Assembly (NCBI GenBank): GCA_030446715.1
Contig: JAUJMU010000001.1
Location: forward strand, 349,297 to 413,296
Origin: Cytophagales bacterium
Lineage (GTDB): Bacteria; Bacteroidota; Bacteroidia; Cytophagales; 172606-1
Direction of reading: 5' to 3'
Length of the DNA: 64,000 nt
Shown: positions 41,685 through 49,150 of the stretch, piece by piece
How positions within the stretch are numbered: position 1 is the first letter of the stretch
How the letters are laid out: every line of letters starts with the position of its first letter
Translations under genes and position numbers: made by a program
The notes under the pieces: model-generated
Told to the model about the DNA's origin: nothing
Database searches by the model: none
What the model saw: only the letters and a program-made list of their open reading frames with translations

Positions 41685-43523
41685 CTAACGGGCAACAATC
41701 AACTTCTTTGTTTGGGAGAAGTTATATGTGGTGAGGCGGTAAAAATAAATACCGCTCCTCAGGGAAAGAGCGTCCACGGCTTTGGAATGCTGCCCGGCTT
41801 CGTAGAGGCCATCCGCCAGTACGTCTACTACGCGGCCCGTGGGGCTCAGTAATTCCAGCTTCACTGATTGCGCCTCCGGCAGGAAGAAGTCAATGCGGGC
41901 CGTTTGGTTCGCCGGGTTGGGATGGGCGTCGAACAGTGCCGTTTTTTCCGGATGTACGTCAAAGTCCGGCCGGTCGGCGGCAATGCGGTACGGGTCGCCG
42001 CAATTATCGGTGTAAGCAGTCGTAAACGAATTAGCCTCTTGCCCGTCCGACGAACGAACGGTAAGCTGAATGTAAAGCGTCTCGTTGCAGAAGTAGAATA
42101 TGTTGCCGGCCGTTTCCTCGGAGCCGGCGGAATAGTAATTGAAGCCGTCCCAACTGAACGACCACTCAAAACTGTACGGCCCGGCGCCGCAACTGTATAC
42201 GGCCTCCCAGGAGGCGGACTGGTACAGGGGCACGTAAGTGGGCCCTTCAATGTAGGCAGTCAACCCCGAAAAAGGCGCACGGAACGTGTTGATGTCGGCC
42301 TGACGTTCGTTGATGCGACGGACTACGTGGTTGGTGTGTTCATTGCCCGGCACCTCATCGTCGAACCGTATATGAGGTGTGGAGTACCGGAGAATGCGTG
42401 CGTAATTATCTAAATACGTGTGCATCAATGTGCGGTACCGGCGGACGGAGGGCCAGCGGCGGCGCTCGAAACGGTACCCGTGGGCGTAGGGCTGAATTTC
42501 TTCCCTGAAATCATCTTCGTGCGCCCCGCCGAACAGGTGCCCGATCTCGTGGGCGAAGGTATTGTTGCTGGTCGCGGCACCAATTTGCACGATGGCGTAC
42601 GCATCGGCGGGATTGGTTACGTCTATTGTCCGTGCTACACCGGCAATGCCAGGATAATTTCCATTGGTGAGCAGCACTACAAGATCCGCCTGGTGCTGGT
42701 TGCGTAACTGTTGTGCCTCCGGATTGTTGGCAAGGGTTCTAATGTCATCTTGAATGTTATCAGTTTCAAAAAAATCAATCACCGGCGTTTCCGGCGAGTT
42801 TACCAGCCGGGCGCCGGAAGAAGCCCGGCTTTCGGCAAGCGCGTAGTTGTACTGATCAATGCTGGCCGTGGCCGTTTGACCTATGTCAATGTTTGCGGCC
42901 GCTGCCGCCGGGGTGGCCAGTATCAGTACGCGGGTGGGGCTGTAACACGCTTGCAGGCGGCCGATCTTGCCGGTTTCCCTTGCCGGGCCGGGATTGTCAG
43001 GCGTCCCGGTGCTGCCCACCGGACTCTTTCCGGACAGGCAGTCGGTGGCGTTGGCGGCGTGGTTTATCTCAGTAAGCGTATGGATCGAACCGTCGAAGTG
43101 CCGGAGCTCGAAGCTGCGTTCGTCCACGGCAATGCTGCCGGTCATTTTGCCGTTTTCACAACTGATGACTACGTGGCCGGTTTCTTCGCCTGCTACCGTG
43201 CCGAACCACTTGTAGTTCTGCTCCGATTGAGCTTCCACCCGGATGGCTTTGGCTGTAATCTTTCTGACTACATCGGGTACGGTGAACGTAAGTACGCCTT
43301 TCTGCTGCATTTTAGCCAGGTTGCCCATCTGGACGTAGTGCACTTTTCTGGCGTGGGGCAGCTTTTCCAGCTTTTCCGCTTTTTCTTTCAATCCAGCCTG
43401 CATCATGTCTCTGGAAAGGGCAAGAGGCTTGATAAACTCTCCCGGACTTTGGGCATGAGCCAGGTGTAGGGTGCCGGTTACCAGCAGGCACAACAACCAA
43501 AAATGAGGGGGGGGGGAGGACAT
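41685..43523 (-). CDS. Secreted reprolysin-like zinc metalloprotease with T9SS sorting domain
   Basis: A 612-residue exported protease. The hydrophobic core of the signal peptide is HFWLLCLLVTGTLHLAHA, cut near AHAQ. A pro-region with KVHYVQMGNL follows. The catalytic metzincin domain holds HEIGHLFGGAHE (HExxHxxGxxH, zinc ligands His325, His329, His335, Glu326). A PKD/Ig-like region (about 430-515) leads to a type A T9SS sorting domain (about 530-612: FDAHPNPANQTARIDFFLPE and the closing SGIYFYRLTTYNFSQTKKLI). It is thus translocated by the type IX system. Position 43507-43516 is a run of ten G (C10 in the coding strand) in codons 3-6. A different-frame ATG lies 10 bp further upstream; see findings. 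Confidence 0.87.
   Translation of the reverse strand: MSSPPPHFWLLCLLVTGTLHLAHAQSPGEFIKPLALSRDMMQAGLKEKAEKLEKLPHARKVHYVQMGNLAKMQQKGVLTFTVPDVVRKITAKAIRVEAQSEQNYKWFGTVAGEETGHVVISCENGKMTGSIAVDERSFELRHFDGSIHTLTEINHAANATDCLSGKSPVGSTGTPDNPGPARETGKIGRLQACYSPTRVLILATPAAAAANIDIGQTATASIDQYNYALAESRASSGARLVNSPETPVIDFFETDNIQDDIRTLANNPEAQQLRNQHQADLVVLLTNGNYPGIAGVARTIDVTNPADAYAIVQIGAATSNNTFAHEIGHLFGGAHEDDFREEIQPYAHGYRFERRRWPSVRRYRTLMHTYLDNYARILRYSTPHIRFDDEVPGNEHTNHVVRRINERQADINTFRAPFSGLTAYIEGPTYVPLYQSASWEAVYSCGAGPYSFEWSFSWDGFNYYSAGSEETAGNIFYFCNETLYIQLTVRSSDGQEANSFTTAYTDNCGDPYRIAADRPDFDVHPEKTALFDAHPNPANQTARIDFFLPEAQSVKLELLSPTGRVVDVLADGLYEAGQHSKAVDALSLRSGIYFYRLTTYNFSQTKKLIVAR
43507..43516 (-). repeat. Homopolymer C10 (coding strand) at the 5' end of the protease gene
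   Basis: Ten consecutive G on the plus strand, directly after the start of the signal peptide coding region. Homopolymers of this length mutate by slippage. With 10 C the ATG at 43523 is in frame; with 9 or 12 C the ATG at 43533 would be. Confidence 0.85.
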
Positions 43524-43799
43524 GTCTGGTCATACGGGTGAAGTAGTTAGGGTAGTGATAATATTAGTATTAAAAATAATGTAAGTCAAGAGTGCTGCAA
43601 AAAATAAATAACATTTTATTAAATGCCCGGAATACGCTTTTGAAACCCATACTGTTTTCTCTGTTTTTCTCTGTAATCCTGCCCGTTTACTGTCATTCGG
43701 TATACAACCGTTCACTAAGTTTTAAGCCTGGTGGTGAGTTGGTTCTGCCCGCCGGATCAGCAACCAGCGATAAAGTCTTCTTTTGTGGAAGAAAATTTT

Positions 43800-43807
43800 T
43801 ACCTTTG
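43800..43807 (+). promoter_or_regulatory. -7 motif of rpsA
   Basis: TACCTTTG matches TAnnTTTG. It lies 95 bases before the first in-frame-start ATG of the S1 reading frame fragment; TTG at 43783-43785 could be a -33 element, though the spacing (14) is short. Confidence 0.45.
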
Positions 43808-43810
43808 CGT

Positions 43811-43873
43811 CCCGTTCGCGGTGAGCGGGCATTATATGTACAATCAAAGCCAGTCCGGCTGCCCACCGGCTGG
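43811..43873 (+). promoter_or_regulatory. Two hairpins in the rpsA 5' leader
   Basis: CCCGTTC (43811-43817) pairs with GAGCGGG (43823-43829); then CCAG-T-CCGG (43850-43858) pairs with CCGG-CTGG (43866-43873). They begin right at the likely transcript start and end 29 bases before the ATG at 43902. Autoregulation by S1 is known in other bacteria; here it is inference. Confidence 0.4.
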
Positions 43874-43901
43874 TGTAAAGGGGGCAACTTCAACATTTAT
43901 T

Positions 43902-43987
43902 ATGGCTAATGATCCACAAGATTTCAACTGGGACAACGTAGTCGCCAAAGGGTCGGCAGCGGTTACTCCAAGTCTGAGCGGGCGGAA
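43902..43987 (+). other. Displaced N-terminal coding fragment of rpsA (-1 reading frame)
   Basis: ATG at 43902 opens MANDPQDFNWDNVVAKG, typical for the S1 N-terminus of this phylum, but its frame is one step off the rest. From about 43953 the S1 frame reads GSGYSKSERAEMEEL. One extra T after GGG near 43952 would restore AKG-F-GSGYSKSE. So one base is missing, or a -1 shift is used. Confidence 0.8.
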
Positions 43988-45691
43988 ATGGAGGAGCTGT
44001 ACGGCAGCACCCTAACTGAAGTCAGCGAGAAAGAAGTAGTAAAAGGCACGGTAGTAGGCATTTCTGACCGTGATGTAATTCTAAACATCGGATTTAAGTC
44101 TGACGGTCTGGTGCCCCTGTCTGAATTCCGCGACATGCCCGACCTGAAAGTCGGCGATGAAGTGGAAGTCTACGTGGAAAATCAGGAAGACGCCGGCGGC
44201 CAGCTGATTCTTTCCCGTAAGAAGGCAAAGATCCTCACGGCCTGGAACAACATTCAGCGTGCGCTGGACGAAGATCTGGTGATCGAAGGCTACGTGAAGC
44301 GCCGTACCAAAGGTGGTCTGATTGTAGACATCTTCGGTGTAGAGGCCTTCCTGCCCGGTTCCCAGATTGATGTGAAGCCAATCCGTGACTTTGACATCTA
44401 CGTTGGCAAGAAGATGGAAGTGAAAGTGGTGAAGATCAACTACACCAACGACAACGTAGTGGTTTCGCATAAAGTACTCATCGAGAAGGATCTGGAGCAG
44501 CAGAAGCAGCAGATCCTGACCAACCTTGAGAAAGGTCAGGTACTCGAAGGCGTGATCAAGAACATGACCAACTTCGGGGTGTTCATCGATCTTGGTGGCG
44601 TAGACGGCCTGCTGCACATCACCGATATTTCGTGGGGCCGCATCAACCACCCCGACGAGGTGCTGAAGCTCGACCAGAAAGTAAACATTGTAGTACTGGA
44701 CTTCGACGAAGACAAAAAGCGTATTTCCCTCGGCATGAAGCAACTCACGCCGCACCCATGGGATTCGCTGCCGGCGGAGATTGCCCCCGGTTCCAAAGTA
44801 CATGGCCGCATCGTGAACGTAGCCGACTACGGCGCATTCCTCGAACTCATGCCCGGCGTAGAAGGCCTGATCCACGTATCCGAAATGTCATGGTCACAGC
44901 ACCTGCGCAATCCGCAGGACTTCATCAGGATCGGCGACGAAATTGATGCTGTGGTGTTGACCATTGACCGCGACGACCGGAAAATGTCCCTCGGCATCAA
45001 GCAACTCTCTGAAGATCCGTGGACCAAGTCTGATCTGCTCAGCAAATATGCACCCGGTACCCGCCACAAAGGTATTGTGCGTAACCTGACCAACTTCGGT
45101 TTGTTCCTCGAACTGGAAGAAGGCATTGATGGCCTTGTACACGTATCCGACCTTTCCTGGACCCGCAAAATCAAGCATCCGTCTGAGTTTACCAAGGTAG
45201 GCGAAGACCTGGAAGTAGTCGTACTGGAACTGGATCCCGACAGCCGCCGCCTGGCCCTTGGTCACAAGCAGCTCGAAGAAAATCCATGGGATACTTTCGA
45301 GACGATCTTTACGAACGGCTCTGTCCACCGCTGCACCGTGATCAGCAAGAACGACAAAGGCGCAACGCTGGAACTTCCTTACGGCCTGGAAGGCTTCAGC
45401 ACGCTGAAGAACCTGACCAAGGAAGACGGCTCAGTGGCCGAAATCGGCGAATCGCTTGATTTCAAGGTGACTGAATTCTCCAAAGACGAGAAGCGCATTG
45501 TTCTCTCTCACGTGAAGGTGTACAGCGACCCGGAAGAGAGCAGAACGAAGGAAAAGAAAGCGCAGCAGCTTGCCAAATCCGGCGACAAGGCTCCGGCCAA
45601 AGAGCAGGAGAGAGGCGCAACGCTTGGTGATCTGGACGCCCTTGCTGCCCTGAAAGAGCAGTTTGAGGAAAATACCAAGAAGAATAAGTAA
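43988..45691 (+). CDS. rpsA: 30S ribosomal protein S1
   Basis: A 567-residue protein from the first in-frame ATG; the natural N-terminus is about 29 residues longer and lies in another frame (see 43902-43987). It has six S1 (OB-fold) domains: VVKGTVVGISDRDVILNIGF; then LVIEGYVKRRTKGGLIVDIF; GQVLEGVIKNMTNFGVFIDL; VHGRIVNVADYGAFLELMPG; RHKGIVRNLTNFGLFLELEE; and a weaker sixth starting near HRCTVISKNDKGATLEL. S1 brings mRNA to the 30S subunit and is essential in most bacteria. The missing N-terminal end is short and lies before the first domain. tRNA-Cys follows about 130 bases after the stop, with a terminator between them. Confidence 0.9.
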   Translation: MEELYGSTLTEVSEKEVVKGTVVGISDRDVILNIGFKSDGLVPLSEFRDMPDLKVGDEVEVYVENQEDAGGQLILSRKKAKILTAWNNIQRALDEDLVIEGYVKRRTKGGLIVDIFGVEAFLPGSQIDVKPIRDFDIYVGKKMEVKVVKINYTNDNVVVSHKVLIEKDLEQQKQQILTNLEKGQVLEGVIKNMTNFGVFIDLGGVDGLLHITDISWGRINHPDEVLKLDQKVNIVVLDFDEDKKRISLGMKQLTPHPWDSLPAEIAPGSKVHGRIVNVADYGAFLELMPGVEGLIHVSEMSWSQHLRNPQDFIRIGDEIDAVVLTIDRDDRKMSLGIKQLSEDPWTKSDLLSKYAPGTRHKGIVRNLTNFGLFLELEEGIDGLVHVSDLSWTRKIKHPSEFTKVGEDLEVVVLELDPDSRRLALGHKQLEENPWDTFETIFTNGSVHRCTVISKNDKGATLELPYGLEGFSTLKNLTKEDGSVAEIGESLDFKVTEFSKDEKRIVLSHVKVYSDPEESRTKEKKAQQLAKSGDKAPAKEQERGATLGDLDALAALKEQFEENTKKNK

Positions 45692-45707
45692 TTCTATTCT
45701 TTCCTAA

Positions 45708-45750
45708 ATCAAGAAAGCCGTTCCTTCCGGGGCGGCTTTCTTGATGTTTT
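45708..45750 (+). terminator. Terminator of rpsA
   Basis: ATCAAGAAAGCCG (45708-45720) pairs with CGGCTTTCTTGAT (45733-45745) perfectly, then GTTTT. Confidence 0.85.
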
Positions 45751-45825
45751 GGGGTATTTCCGGCAGATACCCCCTTTCCTTTTTTGAAAGGCGGGGGAAA
45801 CTTACTAATATTGCGCCCTACGAAT

Positions 45826-45899
45826 GGTCACGTGGCCGAGAGGCTAGGCAGAGGTCTGCAAAACCTCGTACAGCGGTTCGAATCCGCTCGTGACCTCCA
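45826..45899 (+). tRNA. tRNA-Cys (anticodon GCA)
   Basis: Cloverleaf: acceptor GGTCACG/CGTGACC, D arm GGCCGAGAGGCTAGGC, anticodon arm GAGGT-CTGCAAA-ACCTC with anticodon GCA, T arm GCGGTTCGAATCCGC, discriminator T as usual for tRNA-Cys, and CCA encoded at 45897-45899. Confidence 0.96.
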
Positions 45900-45901
45900 A
45901 A

Positions 45902-45939
45902 AAATCCCTTGTGAACCAAAATTCGCAAGGGATTTGTTT
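45902..45939 (+). terminator. Terminator after tRNA-Cys
   Basis: AAATCCCTTG (45902-45911) pairs with CAAGGGATTT (45926-45935), with further inner pairing, then GTTTTG. Confidence 0.8.
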
Positions 45940-46079
45940 TGACTGGCAACTCAGGTTGAAATTGCAGACATGGCTGTCCGGATTACCGTCTACAAAAAAG
46001 ATTTGGAGCAGCATCAGGATGCAAGCCTTCAGCTGACGCAGTTATCCCGAGAGATATGCTAGGGTACATTCTTCTGGTA

Positions 46080-46129
46080 AACCTCACCCCCGGCCCCCTC
46101 TCCCCAGGAGAGGGGCCGGGGGTGAGGTT
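46080..46129. repeat. G/C-rich palindromic repeat (REP-like)
   Basis: Left arm AACCTCACCCCCGGCCCC plus CTCTCC (46080-46103) and right arm GGAGAGGGGCCGGGGGTGAG plus GTT (46107-46129) pair over 23 positions with one bulged C. Sequences of the type GAGGGGCCGGGGGTGAGG are dispersed repeats in many genomes (from memory). It is isolated in the 420-bp gene-free stretch after tRNA-Cys. Confidence 0.85.
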
Positions 46130-46319
46130 CGTGAAAACACAAAAACGGACAAATGTACCATGGTATATCCGAGAGATTAAAGAGTTTGAGTGGTTTTGCA
46201 GTTTTACGCTTAAGCTGGATTTCAGGTAGCTTACCCGATCATTGGAAAGCTACCGGATATCATACAGAATGCATATAGAAATGAAGCTTTTCCACTAAAA
46301 AGGAGCATCAGGAGAGCTG

Positions 46320-46355
46320 AAATAAAAAATGCACCAGTATGTACCGGTGCATTTT
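46320..46355 (-). terminator. Terminator of the tRNA-like RNA
   Basis: AAAATGCACC (46326-46335) pairs with GGTGCATTTT (46346-46355); on the minus strand it is followed by TTTTTTATTT. Confidence 0.85.
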
Positions 46356-46543
46356 AAATTCCTAAACCAATCTTAACACTAAGCTGTAGGAGAAGGGCTC
46401 GAACCTCCACGGGGCGGTTAGCCATAGCGCAAATTATGGTGGTCAACCCCTGCCTGTTAAAGAAACAGACCTTACGCTAGGTTTTTTCCGGACTCCCCAC
46501 CCCCGAGACAGGAGGGCATGGCTGCCAATTTCATCACCCTACA
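46321..46543 (-). ncRNA. Structured non-coding RNA with class II tRNA-like domain
   Basis: On the minus strand, 5' end near 46543. The tRNA-like part spans 46385-46543 (159 nt). Acceptor: TGTAGGG (46537-46543) pairs with TCCTACA (46385-46391), 7 bp with one G-T. D arm: ATG-loop AAATTGGCAGC-CAT, the loop form of class II (Leu/Ser) tRNAs. T arm: GGAGG-TTCGAGC-CCTTC (46092-type order, at 46392-46408), directly joined to the acceptor. An anticodon-like stem CCCTC/GGGGG holds a loop CTGTCTC whose middle reads GTC, but position 37 is T. In place of a normal variable arm there are about 80-90 nt with hairpins CTGTT-AACAG and CCATA-TATGG. No CCA. It ends in its own terminator at 46320-46355. I cannot match it to tmRNA, RNase P, SRP or 6S from memory. 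Confidence 0.55.
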
Positions 46544-46545
46544 TT

Positions 46546-46578
46546 GTATCGTCCAACCGATATGTAATTGAACGATAC
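46546..46578 (-). promoter_or_regulatory. Inverted repeat GTATCGT-N19-ACGATAC at the tRNA-like RNA start
   Basis: Seven-base arms match exactly; the element begins two bases upstream of the RNA 5' end and covers its likely promoter. Function is inferred. Confidence 0.35.
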
Positions 46579-46694
46579 AAAACTAACAAAAGATGCCTTT
46601 CCTTGCAAATTTTATATAGTTATGACAAAATTTTTACAATTTTTTTAAATAAACATTCCTTATATTAAAGGTAATTGAAAAGTGACGCTATTTT

Positions 46695-47159
46695 ATGCCT
46701 AAAAATTTTGATATTGACAATGTCGACCTGAAGATACTCTCCCTGCTGATCGAAGACGCAAATATGCCTTACACGGAAGTGGGCAAAAAAGTATTTGTGT
46801 CGGGTGGCACGGTTCACGTACGGATGCGGAAGATGGAGGAGATGGGAATTGTAAAAGGTGCGCAGCTGAACATTGATTACGCTAAAATCGGGTGGGACAT
46901 CACTGCTTTTCTGGGCATTTATCTGGATAAGAGTTCGCTTTACAGTGAGGTGGCCAAAGAACTGCTGAAAATTCCGGAGATCGTCAACATTCACTATACG
47001 ACTGGCAACTACAGCATTTTTGCCAAAATTATCTGCCGCGACACCCAGCACCTGCGCGAAGTACTGCACGACAAAATTCAGAAGGTGACCGGTATCCAGC
47101 GCACAGAAACATTTATCTCCCTGGAAGAAAGCATCAACCGGCCGCTGCCGTTTGAATGA
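46695..47159 (+). CDS. Lrp/AsnC family transcriptional regulator
   Basis: A 154-residue regulator. N-terminal winged helix-turn-helix (FDIDNVDLKILSLLIEDANM, then PYTEVGKKVFVSGGTVHVRM, with the recognition helix) and C-terminal RAM/ligand domain with GWDITAFLGIYLDKSS and VNIHYTTGNYSIFAKI. Length is normal. Such proteins bind amino acids and form octamers on DNA. It is divergent from the tRNA-like RNA and lies ahead of the suf operon by about 390 bases; no link between them is shown. Confidence 0.88.
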   Translation: MPKNFDIDNVDLKILSLLIEDANMPYTEVGKKVFVSGGTVHVRMRKMEEMGIVKGAQLNIDYAKIGWDITAFLGIYLDKSSLYSEVAKELLKIPEIVNIHYTTGNYSIFAKIICRDTQHLREVLHDKIQKVTGIQRTETFISLEESINRPLPFE

Positions 47160-47502
47160 TCTGGTTCTCATTTTGGCCGTTCCCTCCTCCGGAATCAGTT
47201 CTGACGGTGAATCCACCGCCCCAAAGCAAAATGCTGTAAACGATTGGGGTTCTCAAAACAAAGGAGTCGGCCACTTGTTATTTATATGCACCATCGATTG
47301 GTTGCACGAAATTAAATTCCATCAGCCTGAACGGTTAAATTTTTGATCAGTATCACCAAAGTAAAGAGTAAAGTCAGGGCCCCGCTGGCGCAACGACTTA
47401 TTACTATTCTCAGGTAAATAGCACCGCTTCTCTGCCTCTCAGGGGCAAATTCACGGAAAATTATTATTGCAAAGTGGAAGGTTTTTGTATCAATCTTTGT
47501 TA

Positions 47503-47510
47503 TAACTTTG
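47503..47510 (+). promoter_or_regulatory. -7 motif of the suf operon
   Basis: TAACTTTG fits TAnnTTTG, 43 bases before the sufB ATG. A TTG at 47485-47487 could be the -33 element, at a short spacing of 15. Confidence 0.45.
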
Positions 47511-47518
47511 TACAGTAA

Positions 47519-47533
47519 TTAGAATGATTCTAA
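47519..47533 (+). promoter_or_regulatory. Perfect 7-1-7 palindrome at the suf promoter (Fur-like box)
   Basis: TTAGAAT-G-ATTCTAA is a perfect 15-bp inverted repeat with the 7-1-7 geometry of Fur-family boxes. It covers the likely transcription start, 8 bases after the -7 motif, where a repressor would block initiation. Iron control of suf is known in other bacteria; the regulator here is not shown. Confidence 0.55.
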
Positions 47534-47553
47534 ACAGATAATGTTTCTTATCT

Positions 47554-48999
47554 ATGAGCAAGGATTCACAAATACTAGAAGATATTACCCGGTCGGAGTA
47601 TAAATATGGGTTTGAGACAATCATTGAATCCGAATCAGCTCCGAAGGGACTTAGTGAAGACACGGTCCGCTTCATTTCGGCTCGCAAGAATGAGCCGGAG
47701 TGGATGCTGGAATGGAGGCTGAAGGCGTATCGCCAGTGGCTTACCATGAAGGAGCCCACGTGGCCCAATGTCAGCTATCCCAAAATCGATTTTCAGAACA
47801 TCATCTATTATTCTGCTCCCAAACAGAAAATATCGCCAAACAGTCTCGACGAAATTGATCCCGAACTGCGGGCTACTTTTGAGAAGCTGGGCATTTCCCT
47901 TGACGAGCAAAAACGCCTTACCGGTGTAGCCGTAGACGCCGTGATTGACTCGGTTTCCATTGCCACTACTTTTAAAGGCAAGCTGGCCGAAATGGGCATC
48001 ATCTTCTGCTCCATGAGTGAAGCTGTCGAAAACCACCCTGAGCTGGTACGCCAGTACATCGGATCGGTAGTGCCCGTAAATGATAACTATTACGCTGCTC
48101 TCAACTCAGCGGTGTTCAGCGACGGTTCGTTTGTGTTTATTCCCAGGGGCGTACGGTGCCCGATGGAGCTTTCCACTTACTTCAGGATCAATGCCAAAGA
48201 AACGGGTCAGTTTGAGCGGACGCTGATTGTGGCTGAAGAAGGAAGCTAAGTAAGCTACCTCGAAGGCTGTACGGCCCCCATGCGCGATGAGCATCAGTTG
48301 CATGCCGCCGTGGTGGAACTGGTGGCCCATACCAAAGCCGAAATCAAATATTCCACCGTGCAGAACTGGTATCCGGGTGATAAGGAAGGCAAAGGCGGTA
48401 TTTACAACTTCGTAACCAAGCGCGGCATCTGCATGGGCGACAGTGCGAAGATCTCCTGGACGCAGGTGGAAACTGGTTCGGCAATTACCTGGAAATATCC
48501 TTCGGTGATCCTGAAAGGCGATAATTCCATTGGTGAGTTCTACTCAGTAGCCGTCACCAATAACCGCCAGCAGGCCGATACGGGTACTAAAATGATTCAC
48601 ATCGGCAAGAACACTAAGAGCCGGATTGTATCCAAGGGAATTTCGGCTGGGAAGAGCCAGAACTCCTACCGCGGTCTGGTAGAAGTACACCGCCGCGCCG
48701 AAAATGCCCGTAACTTCTCACAGTGCGATTCCCTGCTGATGGGCGACAAGTGCGGCGCACATACATTCCCGTACCTTGAAATCAAGAATTCCACGGCTCA
48801 GGTAGAGCACGAGGCAACTACTTCCAAAATCGGCGAAGACCAGATTTTCTACTGCAACCAGCGGGGCATTGACACCGAAGCTGCCGTTGCGCTGATCGTG
48901 AACGGATACGCGAAGGAAGTCCTGAAGCAGTTGCCGATGGAGTTTGCCGTAGAGGCGCAGAAGCTGCTGGCGATCAGCCTCGAAGGCAGCGTTGGCTGA
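47554..48999 (+). pseudogene. sufB: Fe-S cluster assembly protein SufB, interrupted by an in-frame stop
   Basis: The frame would give about 481 residues, the usual SufB length. It starts [20 protein letters not shown]. Codon 232 (48247-48249) is TAA: the sequence reads [11 protein letters not shown][15 protein letters not shown], where SufB proteins have a Tyr (GSYVSYLEGC). The rest is intact up to [11 protein letters not shown], including the conserved Cys of YLEGCTAP and the His-rich C-terminal part ([20 protein letters not shown]). SufB is the scaffold subunit of the SufBC2D complex that builds Fe-S clusters and should be essential. A single change from TAT or TAC to TAA explains it: a sequencing error or a real nonsense mutation. 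The gene heads an operon otherwise complete. Confidence 0.85.
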
Positions 49000-49150
49000 T
49001 TTCCCGTTGGGGAGAAGATTTCAGGATACTCCGTATTGCATAATAAGATTAAGTATGCAAGCCCTTGTCAGGCAGATATGTGTTTGCTGGTTTACCTGTC
49101 TGTTCAGGAAAACCCGACTATCAATTGTTTATTTTATTGCCATTTAATAT

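Larger units (their letters stand above)
43524..43901. other. Gene-free leader and promoter region of rpsA
   Basis: No coding sequence is seen between the protease start and the rpsA N-terminus apart from the two elements listed separately here (promoter motif and hairpins). Confidence 0.5.
47160..47553 (+). other. 394-bp gene-free leader and promoter of the suf operon
   Basis: No coding sequence is convincing. Its right end holds the -7 motif and operator listed separately. Confidence 0.5.

Noticed and set aside
46381-46550. The tRNA-like RNA as a normal tRNA-Asp, since the loop reads GTC.
   Set aside because: Position 37 is T, the D-loop is class II and the variable region is far too long for tRNA-Asp.
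47152-47346. 64-codon frame after the Lrp gene.
   Set aside because: Overlaps the Lrp stop, no domain, composition like the spacer.
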